Notes: generated from the letters alone by a model not told the origin. A stretch of 20,333 nucleotides of DNA from Ochromonadaceae sp. CCMP2298 (GCA_026770595.1 MU633893.1:1-20333); one strand, 5' to 3'. Counted from the stretch's first letter, positions 9,447-19,080 are shown. Numbers and translations: made by a program.

Positions 9447-9818
9447 CGTGACAAGTTGGACTTGGTCTCGAGCGATGAAATTGAAAGTACTGCGAGCTTC
9501 ACCAACAACGCGCGATAACTGAGGCGCCTCTCGAGAATGGCAAGCTCGAATGTGATGGAAGTCTTTTGTTCGTTTGTTCGACGGCCACAATGATTCCCGG
9601 GTTCGTTCCCCTTTTTTTGATGTTTTGTCTTTTGTCTTCGGCAGTTTCTCGAGCCTACTCGCCTCGCCTCTGCTGTTGGCATCCATTTCGGAGTTCTAGA
9701 GTTGCTTCTTGGGATCGGAGCCGATCCCTGCACTTGCTTTCCACTCTCAGAATCGTCAGAGCGACCCCACCCCCCTATTCATCAGAATCGCTGCTTCCAA
9801 CGCGACGGTGTAGGAACA
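9447..9818. promoter_or_regulatory. Divergent promoter region between CCT7 and the CFAP141-like gene
   Basis: A 372-bp head-to-head spacer. It must contain both transcription starts and could be bidirectional. I see no clear TATA box, large repeat or RNA gene. ORFs crossing it lack an ATG in sensible positions. Confidence 0.5.
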
Positions 9819-10157
9819 ATGAACGGGAAAACTGTAAACCCCAAGGTGGTCAACCCGGAAGCAAAGCTGCAGGCCAGCGTTGCGCGGGATATTAGGGTTC
9901 GCCAGCTCAACGAGCACGCCAAACACCAGGCAGACGCTCTTTCGGTCGCAAAATGGGAACTGGCGCTTACCGCCAAGGATGCGATAGTGACAAAGAAGCG
10001 CCTCGAGGAGCAGATCGCGAAGGACTCAGCGGTAGTGAAGGTCATCACCACGGCCAGCAGGAGGAAGAGACTGGAGGAGCTATACAACAGCGACGAATTG
10101 AAGTACGAAGAGGAATTGAATATGAGGGGCCTTGCCTTTAGGCGGGATAGGGTATGA
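9819..10157 (+). CDS. CFAP141: Small coiled-coil protein, likely ciliary microtubule inner protein CFAP141
   Basis: The single-exon ORF encodes 112 residues from the first in-frame ATG (9819). It is highly charged and predicted helical. The C-terminal half (KKRLEEQIAKD, RRKRLEELYNSDE, YEEELNMRGLAFRRDRV) matches my memory of the CFAP141/C1orf189 family, short proteins of 100-120 residues. These end in a Leu-(Tyr/Phe)...Tyr-x-x-Glu-Leu-x-x-x-Gly-x-Ala-Phe pattern and sit inside ciliary doublet microtubules. The length and the terminal pattern are the evidence; the N-terminal half is not diagnostic. If correct, the organism makes motile flagella. The gene is head-to-head with CCT7 and tail-to-tail with RagA, whose stop lies about 120 bp away. 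Confidence 0.62.
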   Translation: MNGKTVNPKVVNPEAKLQASVARDIRVRQLNEHAKHQADALSVAKWELALTAKDAIVTKKRLEEQIAKDSAVVKVITTASRRKRLEELYNSDELKYEEELNMRGLAFRRDRV

Positions 10158-10275
10158 TCGCCGTGGCGGAGAACTAGAGAACTAGGCAGCCGCATCTATG
10201 GTATATATTTAGAGGGTGCATAGAAGAGGGCCTTCACTTGGTGTTAAGCTCTCTTATCAACATACGACACTGTTA

Positions 10276-11576
10276 CTACGCATTTTCTGGTATGAACTTC
10301 TCGAAGTGCTTTCTGGCGGCCGCGATGTTGAGCTGCGTCAGAGTGGTCGGCATCTTTGAACTATCGCCAGCCATGATAACCATGATGTATGTGTTGCCAG
10401 TGAAGAGATCGATGAAGGCTGTAAATTGCGAGTTGCGCACTTCCATCCCCCGGAACTGTGACTGCGACTTGGAGCAGCTGATCTTGAACTGCTTGATTAT
10501 GTTGCTGATGCGCTCGAAGCGGTGGCTGTCGTAGTGGTCCGCTCTGCAAAGTGAGAGGACAAAGAAAGTGTTACAATCGAGAGGTGGAGGTGGCGGTTCG
10601 TTAAGCGTACCCTAAGGTGGAGGCGTGTGAGATGACGAGGAAGGTGGCTCTTTCGAAGAGCACCACCTCGTCTGCAGCACAGATTGTGCTGAAGTCTTTC
10701 AGCTGCGACTCGAGCAGATCCACATTGGGTATGAGCGAGTACACGATTGCGGACCACGCCTTGTAGAGGGTCTCGTCCCAGATGGACGTGGCGAAGCAGC
10801 GCATCTTAAAGCTGAAGTGCGAAGTGAGGGAGTGTGAGGGAGTGTGAGGGAGTGGAGGGAGTGGAGGGGGAGGCGTTACTCTCTGCTGAGCCATCCCAGC
10901 ACCGGGGTAAAGGAAGATAGAGAGACTTGAGAGGGAGAGTAGCGCTGACTTACTGCATTGATTTGCTCTGCACCAGAGCCGACCTCTCTGTGAACTCGCG
11001 GTCCCTGTCGTCCTCGGCCACCAGGTCCATCTTGTGGATCAGGATGAAGATACTGGCGTCAGGGGAACACCGCTCCATTGCCTCCATGACATTAACGAAG
11101 AGGCTGATGTCGTTTGCCAAATCCGCCGAGTCGATATCTGGTAAGGGTTGAAAGTGAAAGATATGAGGGGAAGAGAGTGGAAGATACGAGGGGAATGTGG
11201 CAGCCCTGATGCTGCAGAAAGAATCTTACCGAAAACGTATATGAGAACCTCCACGTTGCGGAAAATAGTGTCATTCTCGAAGTAGCTCTCGAAGAAGCGG
11301 TACTGCCCTCCGCAGTCCCACAGGTTCAGCACAAGATTTCCGAGGAATCGCACGTTCGTGTGCTCGACATCAACTGGGCCAGATGCGAGAAAAGACGAAA
11401 ATGAGACGTGCAGGATGTCAGTAAAGCGCAGAACGAGATCGGTGGGTGAAAATATGCTCACGTGTGGGCGCCAGTCTCATCGTATCGCGAGCCATGTAGT
11501 TGGCGAAGATGATTGAGCGCATCGAGGTCTTTCCCGCCCCGGACTTCCCCATCAGGAGAACCTTCTTCTTGGACAT
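10276..11576 (-). CDS. RRAGA: Rag GTPase, RagA/RagB (Gtr1) type
   Basis: RagA/Gtr1 pairs with RagC/Gtr2 on the lysosome or vacuole and recruits TORC1 when amino acids are plentiful. Five exons are inferred: 11576-11462, 11373-11230, 11137-10954, 10811-10611 and 10543-10276. All introns are GT-AG (67-142 bp) and phase-consistent, giving 303 residues (human RagA has 313). The N terminus has [20 protein letters not shown] (P-loop at about 10-17). [20 protein letters not shown] and CGGQ form the G2/G3 region, and ILIHKMDLV is the Rag-type G4 motif. [36 protein letters not shown] and the C-terminal roadblock-like half ([41 protein letters not shown]) are RagA-specific. The gene is head-to-head with RRP6. 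Confidence 0.95.
10830..10873 (-). repeat. Short tandem GAGGGAGTGT repeat in RagA intron 3
   Basis: GAGGGAGTGT, GAGGGAGTGT, GAGGGAGTG and GAGGGAGTG follow one another on the plus strand. On the coding (minus) strand they read as a CCCTCACACT pyrimidine-rich tract upstream of the exon 4 acceptor at 10812, so they may serve as its polypyrimidine tract. Confidence 0.6.
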
Positions 11577-12040
11577 GATGCAGCGTTCCAGTGCGGTGCA
11601 GAAAGTGGGGATCTCGTCTCAACGGGCGGCTACACAGGAGGATAGATTCTGTACTGTAGACTCAAACGCAGCACTTCGAGCAGAGGGAGGCAAGGGAGGA
11701 GGAAGAAGATGGTTTGATTGAGGCAAAGCATGGGTCCGAAAAAAGGTGTGAAACCCACGCTTTTTTCTTATTTTTCGACGGCGGTGGTGTAACTTAAAAT
11801 GGCCCGGGTGGTCTGTTCGGGTCGGAGACCCGACCTAGAATGGTCGCAGTTTTGGACCCACCCAATGCAGACATGGACTGCTGTTCGATGCCCAGAACGA
11901 AGGAACTCGGTGGCAGCCACAAGTGTGCGCGACCAGCGGAAGGACGCTCTCCTCGACCAGTCTCTCACGACAGATCCGACCGAAGGGCAGCTACAACCTA
12001 CTTTTACAGACAGCCACGTCTGCAAACCTGAGCTGTGAGG
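11577..12040. promoter_or_regulatory. Divergent promoter region between RagA and RRP6
   Basis: A 464-bp head-to-head spacer that holds the 5' UTRs and promoters of both genes. The only structure I see is a small possible stem at 11738-11767, with GAAAAAAG facing CTTTTTTC across about 14 nt. No convincing extra gene is present. Confidence 0.45.
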
Positions 12041-15000
12041 ATGGCGTCGATCGACAAACTCTTCCTGGATGCGGAGACGAACGACGAGTTCATCCTGCAG
12101 CTGATGTCCTCCATCGTCTTGGCCACGAAGGAGTCAAACTCCCTGCCCAAGGGGACCGACTTCGATTACCACTCCCTGTACCCAGAGTTCCTCACGGCGA
12201 ACCGCAACGCTGCCAAGGGGACGATGGCCCTCATACAGCGGATATGCGACAGCGTCAAGTCGGAGGAGGGTGTCCGTCTGCCGGATGACATGGCAGATCC
12301 CGCACTGTACGAGCAGATCGTCGACGTGATCGACTCTCTCCTGCAAGGCGCTGACCAGTACCTAGACGCAAGGGATGGTCGTAAGGGAAAGCTGTCTGCC
12401 TCGGTGGGGCAGTCAATGGGGCTGGATAAGGCCCGGCTGCTAAAGGAGAGCCTGGCGTCTCTGCCAAAGCCTCAGTTGAAGTTCCAGGCAGAGATTGATA
12501 ACTCCAGGAAAAGGCCCTTCCGCCCCCGTCTAGAGGAGAAGTATCACGCCACTGTGGCCCCGCTGAATCTGCAGGCGCGACCGGTGGAGGACGAGGAGGT
12601 GGTGGGTGTGGGGGCGGACACGTACTTCCCGCACCCATACGAGCCCGAGCTGCGCGCTATGCCTTTCCCCAGCTGGTGCCAGGGCGAGGTGCCACGGGGC
12701 AGTGCCGCCACATACGCGCAGAGTCCGTACCTATTTGTGGACAGCGTACAGTCTTTCGAGAGTATGTTGTCGGCCCTTAGGGGTAGTTCGGAAGTAGCTG
12801 TGGATCTTGAGCACCACGCGCACCACACCTTCCAAGGCCTGACATGTCTGATGCAGCTCTCCAGCAGAGACCAGGACTTTATTATCGACACGCTGGAGTT
12901 GCGGGGGGAGATGCACCGCCTGGGGGGTGTTTTCGCGGACCCGGGGGTGGTGAAGGTGCTCCACGGGTGCGACCGTGATGTCCTCTGGATGCAGCGAGAC
13001 TGCGGCCTATACCTGGTTAACTGCTTCGACACCCACGTGGCCGCCAAGGCGCTGCAGTACCCAGCCCTCTCGCTTGCACACCTGCTGGGCGTGCACTGCG
13101 GCATTACCGTGGACAAGAAGCACCAATTGTCGGACTGGCGGCGTCGCCCCCTCTCCGAGGAGATGCTGCACTACGCTGCGGGGGATACGCGCTACCTCCT
13201 CTACGTCTACGACCAGATGCGCCGGGAGCTGTGGAATAAGCTGGGCGCCGGGGGGTTGGAGCACGTGTTCGATGCATCGCGGCAGCTGTGCCTGCAGCGG
13301 TACGAAAAATTCACATTTGACGCTCTAGGCTACAGAAGTTTGTTCGGGAAGGTCACCCTGAGGGGGGTGCCGCGCCTGGCGGATCTGAATGCCCCCCAGG
13401 TGGCCGCGCTGAGCACTTTGTGGGGGTGGCGCGACATGGTGGCGAGGGGGGAGGACGAGTCGTGTGTGGCGGTGATGAGCAACGCAGAGGTGCTGCGTAT
13501 CGGCACGCAGCTGCCGCGAAACGTCGCCCAGCTGGAGGCCCAGTGCGGCCCCCTGTCGGCACCCACGCGCGCTAGGGCAGACGAGCTTATCCTGCTGCTG
13601 CATGATGTAACCTCCTTCGGTCCGTCCTCGAGTGGACAGGAGGGCGGAGAGGGCAGTGTGGGGCTCTACTCCACCCCGGGGAAACGGATGCGCGCTGGGG
13701 AGGCGACCAACGCCAACGCCAACGTCAATGCAAGCATGGCCCCCACTGTGCAGACTTTCACGCCTGCGATAACCGCCCCCCGCAGCGTGGCGGAGGAGGG
13801 CGAGCCCAGCAGAGGCACCTATTCACCCGCACAACCTGAGCTGCCGCAGACGCCCACTGACGAGATCTTCCGCCTAGCCGGCTGGAGCACACCCCAGCCC
13901 ACTCGAGTGGATTTAGACGATTTGAGTGAGCTGGACTTCCCGCCTGTGACCTTCGACGCACAGATGGGGGAGGCGGTGAGCGAGGCGCAGCGCGGGCGGG
14001 TGCGTCTGAGCAGGGACGAGCTCGCGGGACAGTACGCCTCGGAGCGGGTCTTCCAAGCACGTTTGCACAACCTAGTCGCCAGAGACGGGGCCCCTCAACC
14101 AGGGACCCTGCCTAGCGCACCTGAGGTGGAGGAGGAAAGCGCTATCGAGATCCCCCGCTCTTTCGAGGAGGTGTACCTGCTGTCTCAGCGCAACAGGCAC
14201 CGCAACAAGGAGAAGAAGAGCGCAGAGGAGGGCTTCGAGACAGCCGCATCATCTATGGACATGGACGCACCCCAGTCACAGCAGTCCCTGGAGTCCCAGT
14301 CCCGGAGGTCGGAGGAACCTGCGGGCTTCGACCCCAACAACTACTTCGCCGCCAGCCAGAGGGAGGGGAAGATCGACACAGACGTGGACAGCACGGTGAG
14401 ACTAAGTGTTCGCGCTCTTGGGAGTTAACCCTGCCATCCCTCCCTCCCACCATCCCTCCCTCCCTCGTTTCTCCCTTCTTACCCCTTCCTTACCCCCTTC
14501 TTGTTCCCTCACCCTCCTCTTCTTCTTCTCCCCCACCCTCCCTCCCCCTCCCTTCCCCCCTACGCCCGCTTAGCTGCAATTCGCCCGCTCTGTGGGTTGG
14601 ATCAAAAGCGCCGCGGAGAGCGACGCCGTGAAGGGGGTGCACCTGCGAGATGTGAGCCTGCAGCAGCAGGAGGGCGCACCCCAAGACGATGGGTCGGTCA
14701 GCAACAGGAGCGAGGGTGCTTTGCGGCAGAGCTTCGAACGCCCACGCAAGAGTGGCAGTGGCGGCAGTGGCAGTGGAAGGTACGACACAGCGCCCTCCAG
14801 CCAGCAGAGGCGACCCCAGGCCAAAGGCGCCAAGGTACGTACTACGCACTTTATTATTCGGTTATTATTGAAATGTTGAGTTCTCGATTTATCATTTATC
14901 CAGTTATTCAGTTAACCGGTTTTCGGTTTCCGGAGCTAACCTCTGCTCACCTGGTTTAACTCTGTTCACCTGGCCTCCTATCCTATCTGTTTACCTTGCG

Positions 15001-15130
15001 ATGTTAGGTGTTCGACTATTCGAAGCTGCCACAGGGAATGGGCGCAATGCCGGCCCCTCCACAAGCACAAGGGGGGCAGGGGGGGAAGGGCAAACCTGGG
15101 AACAATAGGAAGGGTGATGGCGGGAAATAG
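12041..15130 (+). CDS. EXOSC10: Nuclear exosome 3'-5' exoribonuclease RRP6/EXOSC10
   Basis: Rrp6 is the distributive DEDDy exonuclease of the nuclear exosome and trims rRNA, snRNA and snoRNA precursors. Exons are 12041-14395, 14574-14834 and 15008-15130, with phase-0 GT-AG introns, giving 912 residues (human 885). The N-terminal PMC2NT-like region has ATKESNSLPKGTDFDYHSLY (about 30-50). The catalytic domain shows D255 and E257 (VAVDLEHHAHHTFQG), D313 (CDRDVLWMQRD), and Y378 and D382 (HYAAGDTRYLLYVYD), so all five DEDDy residues are present. An HRDC domain follows (about 450-530: LNAPQVAALSTLWGWRDMVA). The long C-terminal tail is low-complexity and charged, with LSQRNRHRNKEKKSAEEGFE, a GSGGSGSG run and a Lys/Gly-rich end. 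ATG 12041 is the first in frame. An exosome or Rrp47 (C1D) binding role for the termini is expected from the family, not seen here. Confidence 0.95.
14396..14573 (+). other. Pyrimidine-rich intron 1 of RRP6
   Basis: This 178-nt intron begins GTGAGA and ends CGCTTAG. It is almost wholly C/T on the coding strand (CCCTCCCTCC, TTCTTCTTCTCCC). It is typical of the plus-strand introns in this window and could form polypurine/polypyrimidine structures. Confidence 0.8.
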
Positions 15131-15223
15131 TACCAGTATCACATAGTACCAGCACAAAGTGCCAGCACATAGTACCAGTAATAGCAGTTATAGCAGTAAT
15201 AGTGTCAGTATCAAATAGTACCA
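15128..15223 (+). repeat. Degenerate TAGTACCAG repeat at the RRP6 stop and 3' UTR
   Basis: TAGTACCAG occurs at about 15128, 15145 and 15170, with a variant at 15216. Diverged units (AGTGCCAGC, TAGCAGT) lie between them. The RRP6 stop codon TAG is the first three bases of the first unit, so repeat expansion reaches exactly to the end of the coding sequence. Confidence 0.6.
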
Positions 15224-15491
15224 CTAGGCGAGGCTCTGGCGTCCCCGCTATTGGGGGAACTGAATGGTGTATGATTTATGTATGATAACACAAGAGGGCG
15301 AGTGTGAAGCTTCTAGTTGACATCAATGAGATCCACTTCTTTCTTCGCCCCACGTCCTACATAGTGCGTTATACGCGCCCTGGCCTCACTGTTGCTGCAC
15401 TTCTTCTAGTTACAGATTAAGGATCACACCCCAGGCCGACTGTTCTCTCGACTACTACCCCACTATTATCAGTCTACGCTCTTATCGACTG
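15131..15491. other. Tail-to-tail intergenic region between RRP6 and mS34
   Basis: This 361-bp gap holds both 3' UTRs and the degenerate repeat listed separately. I see no ORF with coding character, no RNA gene and no clear polyadenylation signal that I would call. Confidence 0.5.
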
Positions 15492-15962
15492 TCAAACACT
15501 CCGCTCTGCGTTCGTCGGAATAAAGCTATTGACCTCCTCTGCTGTGCCCTTGAAGCTACCATAGTCGGGCATTTCTAAGAGTGACCACTGGGGCTTCAGG
15601 GCCGTAGAGATCTGCATGTCCTTGTCCTTGGCCAGTCCACGCCACACTAGTCTACCGTAAATCTTGCCGTGGTTCTGGTCCTTTGCCAGTTTTACTCTAC
15701 AGTGTGTGAGGGGGGGGGGGGGTAAATTCTTAGGATGGAGATGAGAGTGAATAGAGATGGAGAGCGGAGACTCACTTTGTGACAACCCAGTAGGTGTCAG
15801 GGAACTTGTATATGCTACGGGTGACCTTCGTGCCCACGCCGAAGTGCCGCAAGCCATTGACGATCTGCGTTTGGTTTTAGTAGATAGAGAGTAAGACATC
15901 GAAGGAGAGAGTATACAACGAACCCCGAATCTGACCTTGAATAAGCTCTTTGTGTGCTCCAT
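15492..15962 (-). CDS. MRPS34: Mitochondrial small ribosomal subunit protein mS34-like
   Basis: mS34 is a mitochondrion-specific protein of the mitoribosomal small subunit. Three exons are inferred: 15962-15936, 15864-15776 and 15696-15492. Phases match (0, 2), giving 106 residues. The first donor is the weak GTCAGA. The spliced protein reads MEHTKSLFK, then IVNGLRHFGVGTKVTRSIYK, FPDTYWVVTKVKLAKDQNHG and KIYGRLVWRGLAKDKD. The block FGVGTKVTR..(Y)W.(V)T.V.......HGK.(Y/W)G.L...G is the pattern I remember from the MRP-S34 family in animals and plants. There is no obvious cleavable presequence, and the protein is shorter than the animal form. Intron 2 contains a 13-nt homopolymer G run (plus strand, 15710-15722). 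The gene is head-to-head with the ankyrin gene. Confidence 0.72.
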   Translation of the reverse strand: MEHTKSLFKVRFGVRCILSPSMSYSLSTKTKRRSSMACGTSAWARRSPVAYTSSLTPTGLSQSESPLSISIHSHLHPKNLPPPPLTHCRVKLAKDQNHGKIYGRLVWRGLAKDKDMQISTALKPQWSLLEMPDYGSFKGTAEEVNSFIPTNAERSV

Positions 15963-16337
15963 TGTGAAAGATGGCAAGTCGAGTTCGCGGCTGGATCAAG
16001 AGTGACTAGGAACGTTATGAGCAGGAGTTGCACTTGGGCTCAACGCAGCTGCAGCAGCGATAGGCAAGGAGGAGTTCAGCGTTTGAATGGCGTCTTGCTT
16101 CGCAGAGCTTCGTTGAGGACGCGGAGCTTTTTCTTGCAGACCAGTTCCCTGCTGGGTTCTCCAGCAGCAGCAGGTCCTCATCGAGGTTCTTTCCGGTGAG
16201 CGGTAGTTACGCCGAGTAACGGCTGCATCCGTTACTTCTCCTGGATATCAGGCTCAGAGACACAGGGATGGGGTTGGTTATGTTGGTGCACTTCTGGTCA
16301 TCTGCATCCCTGCTGGTTCATTCTGATCTTGAGGAAA
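15963..16337. promoter_or_regulatory. Divergent promoter region between mS34 and the ankyrin gene
   Basis: A 375-bp head-to-head spacer with both 5' UTRs. A short CCAGCAGCAGCAGG run lies at 16160-16173. No other gene or clear core-promoter element is seen. Confidence 0.45.
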
Positions 16338-17786
16338 ATGGCGACTGGCGTTTTCAGCGTGAACGGCTCCATCGACAACGAGTTGAGGCGCTTCAAGGAG
16401 CTGGCGAAGGACGAGCCGGAGAGGAGCAAGCAGATATACGCGAACGGAGAGAAGCTTATTACGTTGGCAGCGACCGGAGAATATGCCCAGTTCAAGCGGT
16501 TTGCGAGTAGCGTGGAGAAGGCAGACCTGATGACGTACTTCACAGCAAAGGCTCTGATGGCGTCTCTGGTCGGCGGGCACCTGATGCTCTCCAACTTCAT
16601 CCTCGACAACGGTTACCCGCTGCACCTGGAGAAGGGCGTGCCCAACCTTCTGCACGACTGCTTGAGGGAGCTCAGTGACTACGAGTGCGTTTCTATCGTC
16701 GCGCTGCTGGCATCGAAGGGCATCGACGTCAACAAGCAGGTGGGCGCTTTGCTTGTGACCCCCTGCCCCCTGCTCCCTATCCTCTGCCCCCTATCCTCTG
16801 CCCCCTGTCACCTGCCCCCTACCACCTGCCCCCTCCTGCCGTGAACTGCTCAGACTCTGCGATCCTGGCTTCTTTACCTCATTCGCTCACATGCCTCACG
16901 CATTCCACTCCTCCCACTTTACCATAATACAATCCTACCACCCTACAGGAGAAGGAGACGTGGCTGGCCCCCATACACGTGGCGGTGCAGCAGGAGCTCA
17001 GCGAGACGGTGCGGGCGCTGGTCGAGGCTGGGGCGGACGTGAATGCTGTCGCAAGAGACGACTCCATGCCCCTGTCGATGGCAAACAAGCTACCCACCGG
17101 GAGATCATCTGAGAAGGAAGCCATCACGAAACTGCTCGTGGAGCGGTGAGTACATCCCCTCCATCCCCACACCCACTCCATCCACTACACCCCTTCCTTC
17201 GCCTCCATCCCTCATTTTTCTCCTTTCGTACGTACTTCCCCCTTCCTCCCTTCCCTCTCCTTGACTTCCTGCCTCCCTGCATTCCCTGCATTCCCGTCAT
17301 CTTTCTATCCTCCCCAGTGGCGCGCGCTCCTCGTGGCGGCGAGACCAAGAGGGCGCACTGGGCACCGCCGCCTTCACCTTCGACACATCCTCGTTCTCCT
17401 CCAACACGCAAATCAAGGCCGGCGAGTCCACGACCTGCGCCCCTAACCCCGGGAACGCTGGGAACCGTGTGCGCTTCAACGGCGCGCAGCTCGCCTCCCT
17501 CTCCACCGAGCCCGCTATACCCTTCTCCGTCCCCAAGCCCAGGGTGACCGTCACCACCGCCGGTGGGTCTCGCCTCCTGCCCCCGCCAAGGATACCCAAG
17601 CTTGCACCGACCGACCCCACCGAATCAACCGGCGCTGCTTCTGTGGTATCACCACCTGCGCCCCCGGGCGAACCATTAGAAACAGAAGCCGAGAGCGGGG
17701 AGGGGCTAGGCGCAGGACTACTAGCGGCCTTGAAGGGTTTCCAGCTATCAGACGACGGCGGAATGATTTTTAGCACCGATGCATAG
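16338..17786 (+). CDS. Ankyrin-repeat protein with disordered C-terminal tail
   Basis: I do not recognise a specific orthologue. Three exons, 16338-16739, 16949-17145 and 17318-17786, join with phases 0 and 2 to give 355 residues. ATG 16338 is the first ATG in frame. Ankyrin repeats are degenerate at first (LMASLVGGHLMLSNFILDNG, SIVALLASKGIDVN) and clearer in exon 2: APIHVAVQQELSETVRALVE with AGADVNAVARDDSMPLSMAN, then EAITKLLVERGA. The last 150 residues are Pro/Ser/Thr-rich and probably disordered, ending in a short LLAALKGFQLSDDGGMIF segment that could be a binding motif. Ankyrin folds mediate protein contacts, and no catalytic site is visible. Both introns are pyrimidine-rich. Confidence 0.82.
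16758..16838 (+). repeat. Intronic CTGCCCCCTATCCT minisatellite
   Basis: Imperfect tandem units CTGCCCCCTGCTCCCTATCC, CTGCCCCCTATCCT, CTGCCCCCTGTCAC and CTGCCCCCTACCAC fill the first half of ankyrin-gene intron 1 (16740-16948). On the opposite strand they form regularly spaced G runs. Confidence 0.75.
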
Positions 17787-18000
17787 GTGATAGTGTACAG
17801 ATTGTAAGAGCAAAAAAAAACTAACCTTTTGGGTGGTGTATGTCGTATTCTTATCGAGGGCAGGGACGAAATCGGCGCAGGTACGGTGGTTTAATCGCCC
17901 TCAGTAATCATGCAGAATGATCGATGATTTTCGGTTGATGCTGCGCCGGGCACCGTTCTAATTTCCCGAAGCCACCTCCTACTGTCCCCGGGGATTTTTG

Positions 18001-18406
18001 TGACTTTAACGGCAAAATGCAAAACAAATGTTGCCACTGTGGGTGAGGGTTTTTCTGAGATTTGACATTCCTCACAAACTCCTCAACAGGTCGATATGCA
18101 ATAATAACATTAATAGTATCATTTTTTTATATTGTCTCATTGTTAGTCTGGAAGGAGAGGATAGATTTCCAAGATCGCACATTAATAGGGATGTATAGTT
18201 CCAGGGAAATTGGCAAATTTGCTATTTTTGTTGTGTCAAAAGCACTGGTATATCCCTATAAATGTGCGACCTTGGAAACCAATCTCCTCCTTCCAGACTA
18301 ACAATGATATCAAATCGACCTTTGGAGGGGTTTGTGATGAATATCAAATCTCAGAAAAGTCTAACCCACAGCGGTACCATTCGTTTTACTTTTTGCCCTA
18401 AAGTCA
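18001..18406. mobile_element. Foldback/MITE-like inverted-repeat element 3
   Basis: The left arm (18001-18196) and right arm (about 18250-18406) are diverged reverse complements. Paired blocks include TGACTTTA at both ends, CTGTGGGT, CTGAGATTTGA, CACAAAC.CCTC, AGGTCGAT, ATTGTTAGTCTGGAAGGAG and CGCACATT(A)ATAGGGAT. The left arm carries an insertion of about 40 nt relative to the right. The element does not show the AGTAYAGTA/TTGCACATCT core of the other three. A second copy of the GTGGGTGAGG(G)TTTTT block lies inverted just outside, at about 18445-18460, so the structure may be compound. Confidence 0.72.
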
Positions 18407-18461
18407 TGAAGTTCGAAGCTCGAACAAAAACCCCACTCTAAAATAAAAACCTCACCCACTG

Positions 18462-18791
18462 TATTTAGGCGCGTTTGGCAGGGAGAAATGGTAAATTGCG
18501 AAAATAAAACCACAAGTTGAGGCAATATAACGATGTTATACCCATTAAAAAGAGAAGTTAAGTATAGTAGTATGATACTTGCACATCTATAAGCTTATAT
18601 AGCCAGACCAATAATATATGCATACTCTAAAAGTGATTCTGGCAATATAAAATACTAACTTTTCAGATGTACAAGGATCATAATAATAAACTAAACTTCT
18701 CTTGTTAATGGATTTAACATTGTTTAATTGCCTCAAGTTGTGGTTCTATTTTCGCAATTTACCATTTCTCCCCGCCAAACGCGCCAAAATA
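18462..18791. mobile_element. Foldback/MITE-like inverted-repeat element 4
   Basis: Outer arms of about 60 nt are nearly perfect inverted copies: GGCGCGTTTGGC, GGGAGAAATGGTAAATTGCG, AAAATA(A)AACCACAA and CTTGAGGCAAT. The inner arms are more diverged. The shared core AGTATAGTA-N9-TTGCACATCT lies at 18561-18588 (+), with a decayed inverted copy at 18665-18692. AAGCTTATAT just inside the core is also found just inside element 2. No ORF or target-site duplication is clear. Confidence 0.8.
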
Positions 18792-19080
18792 TATTTCTTA
18801 AGGTAGTTACATATATATTACTTTTATCCGGTAAGTTATGTGTCCAAGTTTTGATCCGGTTAAGTTACCTGAATGGGGGGGAAGTACGCGCTTTGTTGCA
18901 CCGATCCAAAAAAATAGACAAGAAAGCTTCCATCAGGACCTTCCTTCCCTTTGCTTCAATCATACGAAGCTGACCTTCTCTTTGTCAATCTCTCACATCG
19001 ATCGGGGGATCCTGTACTTTCGAACCCCGGAGCCGCCGACTCTCGCCGCAGACGCTGATCCAGTACTTGTGGAGGACCAG

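Larger units (their letters stand above)
17787..19080. other. Long AT-rich intergenic region with two foldback elements
   Basis: This gap of about 1.3 kb holds the ankyrin-gene 3' flank, foldback element 3 (18001-18406) and foldback element 4 (18462-18791). The 5' flank of the plastid transporter follows from 18792. ORFs inside it follow the inverted repeats and show no protein-like composition. The transporter frame is open from an earlier ATG at 18838, discussed with that gene. Confidence 0.6.

Noticed and set aside
11738-11767. Stem with GAAAAAAG/CTTTTTTC as a terminator
   Set aside because: It lies in a divergent promoter spacer, is short and A/T-only in the stem, and intrinsic terminators are not expected for these genes.
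17124-17776. Minus-strand ORFs opposite the ankyrin gene exon 3
   Set aside because: They are shadows of a GC-rich exon. The plus-strand exon is joined in phase to clear ankyrin repeats.
18062-18401. ORFs inside foldback element 3 as small proteins
   Set aside because: They follow the inverted repeat, have no recognisable domain and no supporting composition.
18838-19080. Upstream ATG of the transporter as the true start
   Set aside because: It would bury the clear signal peptide at residue 82, and the extra 81 residues look like translated 5' UTR.
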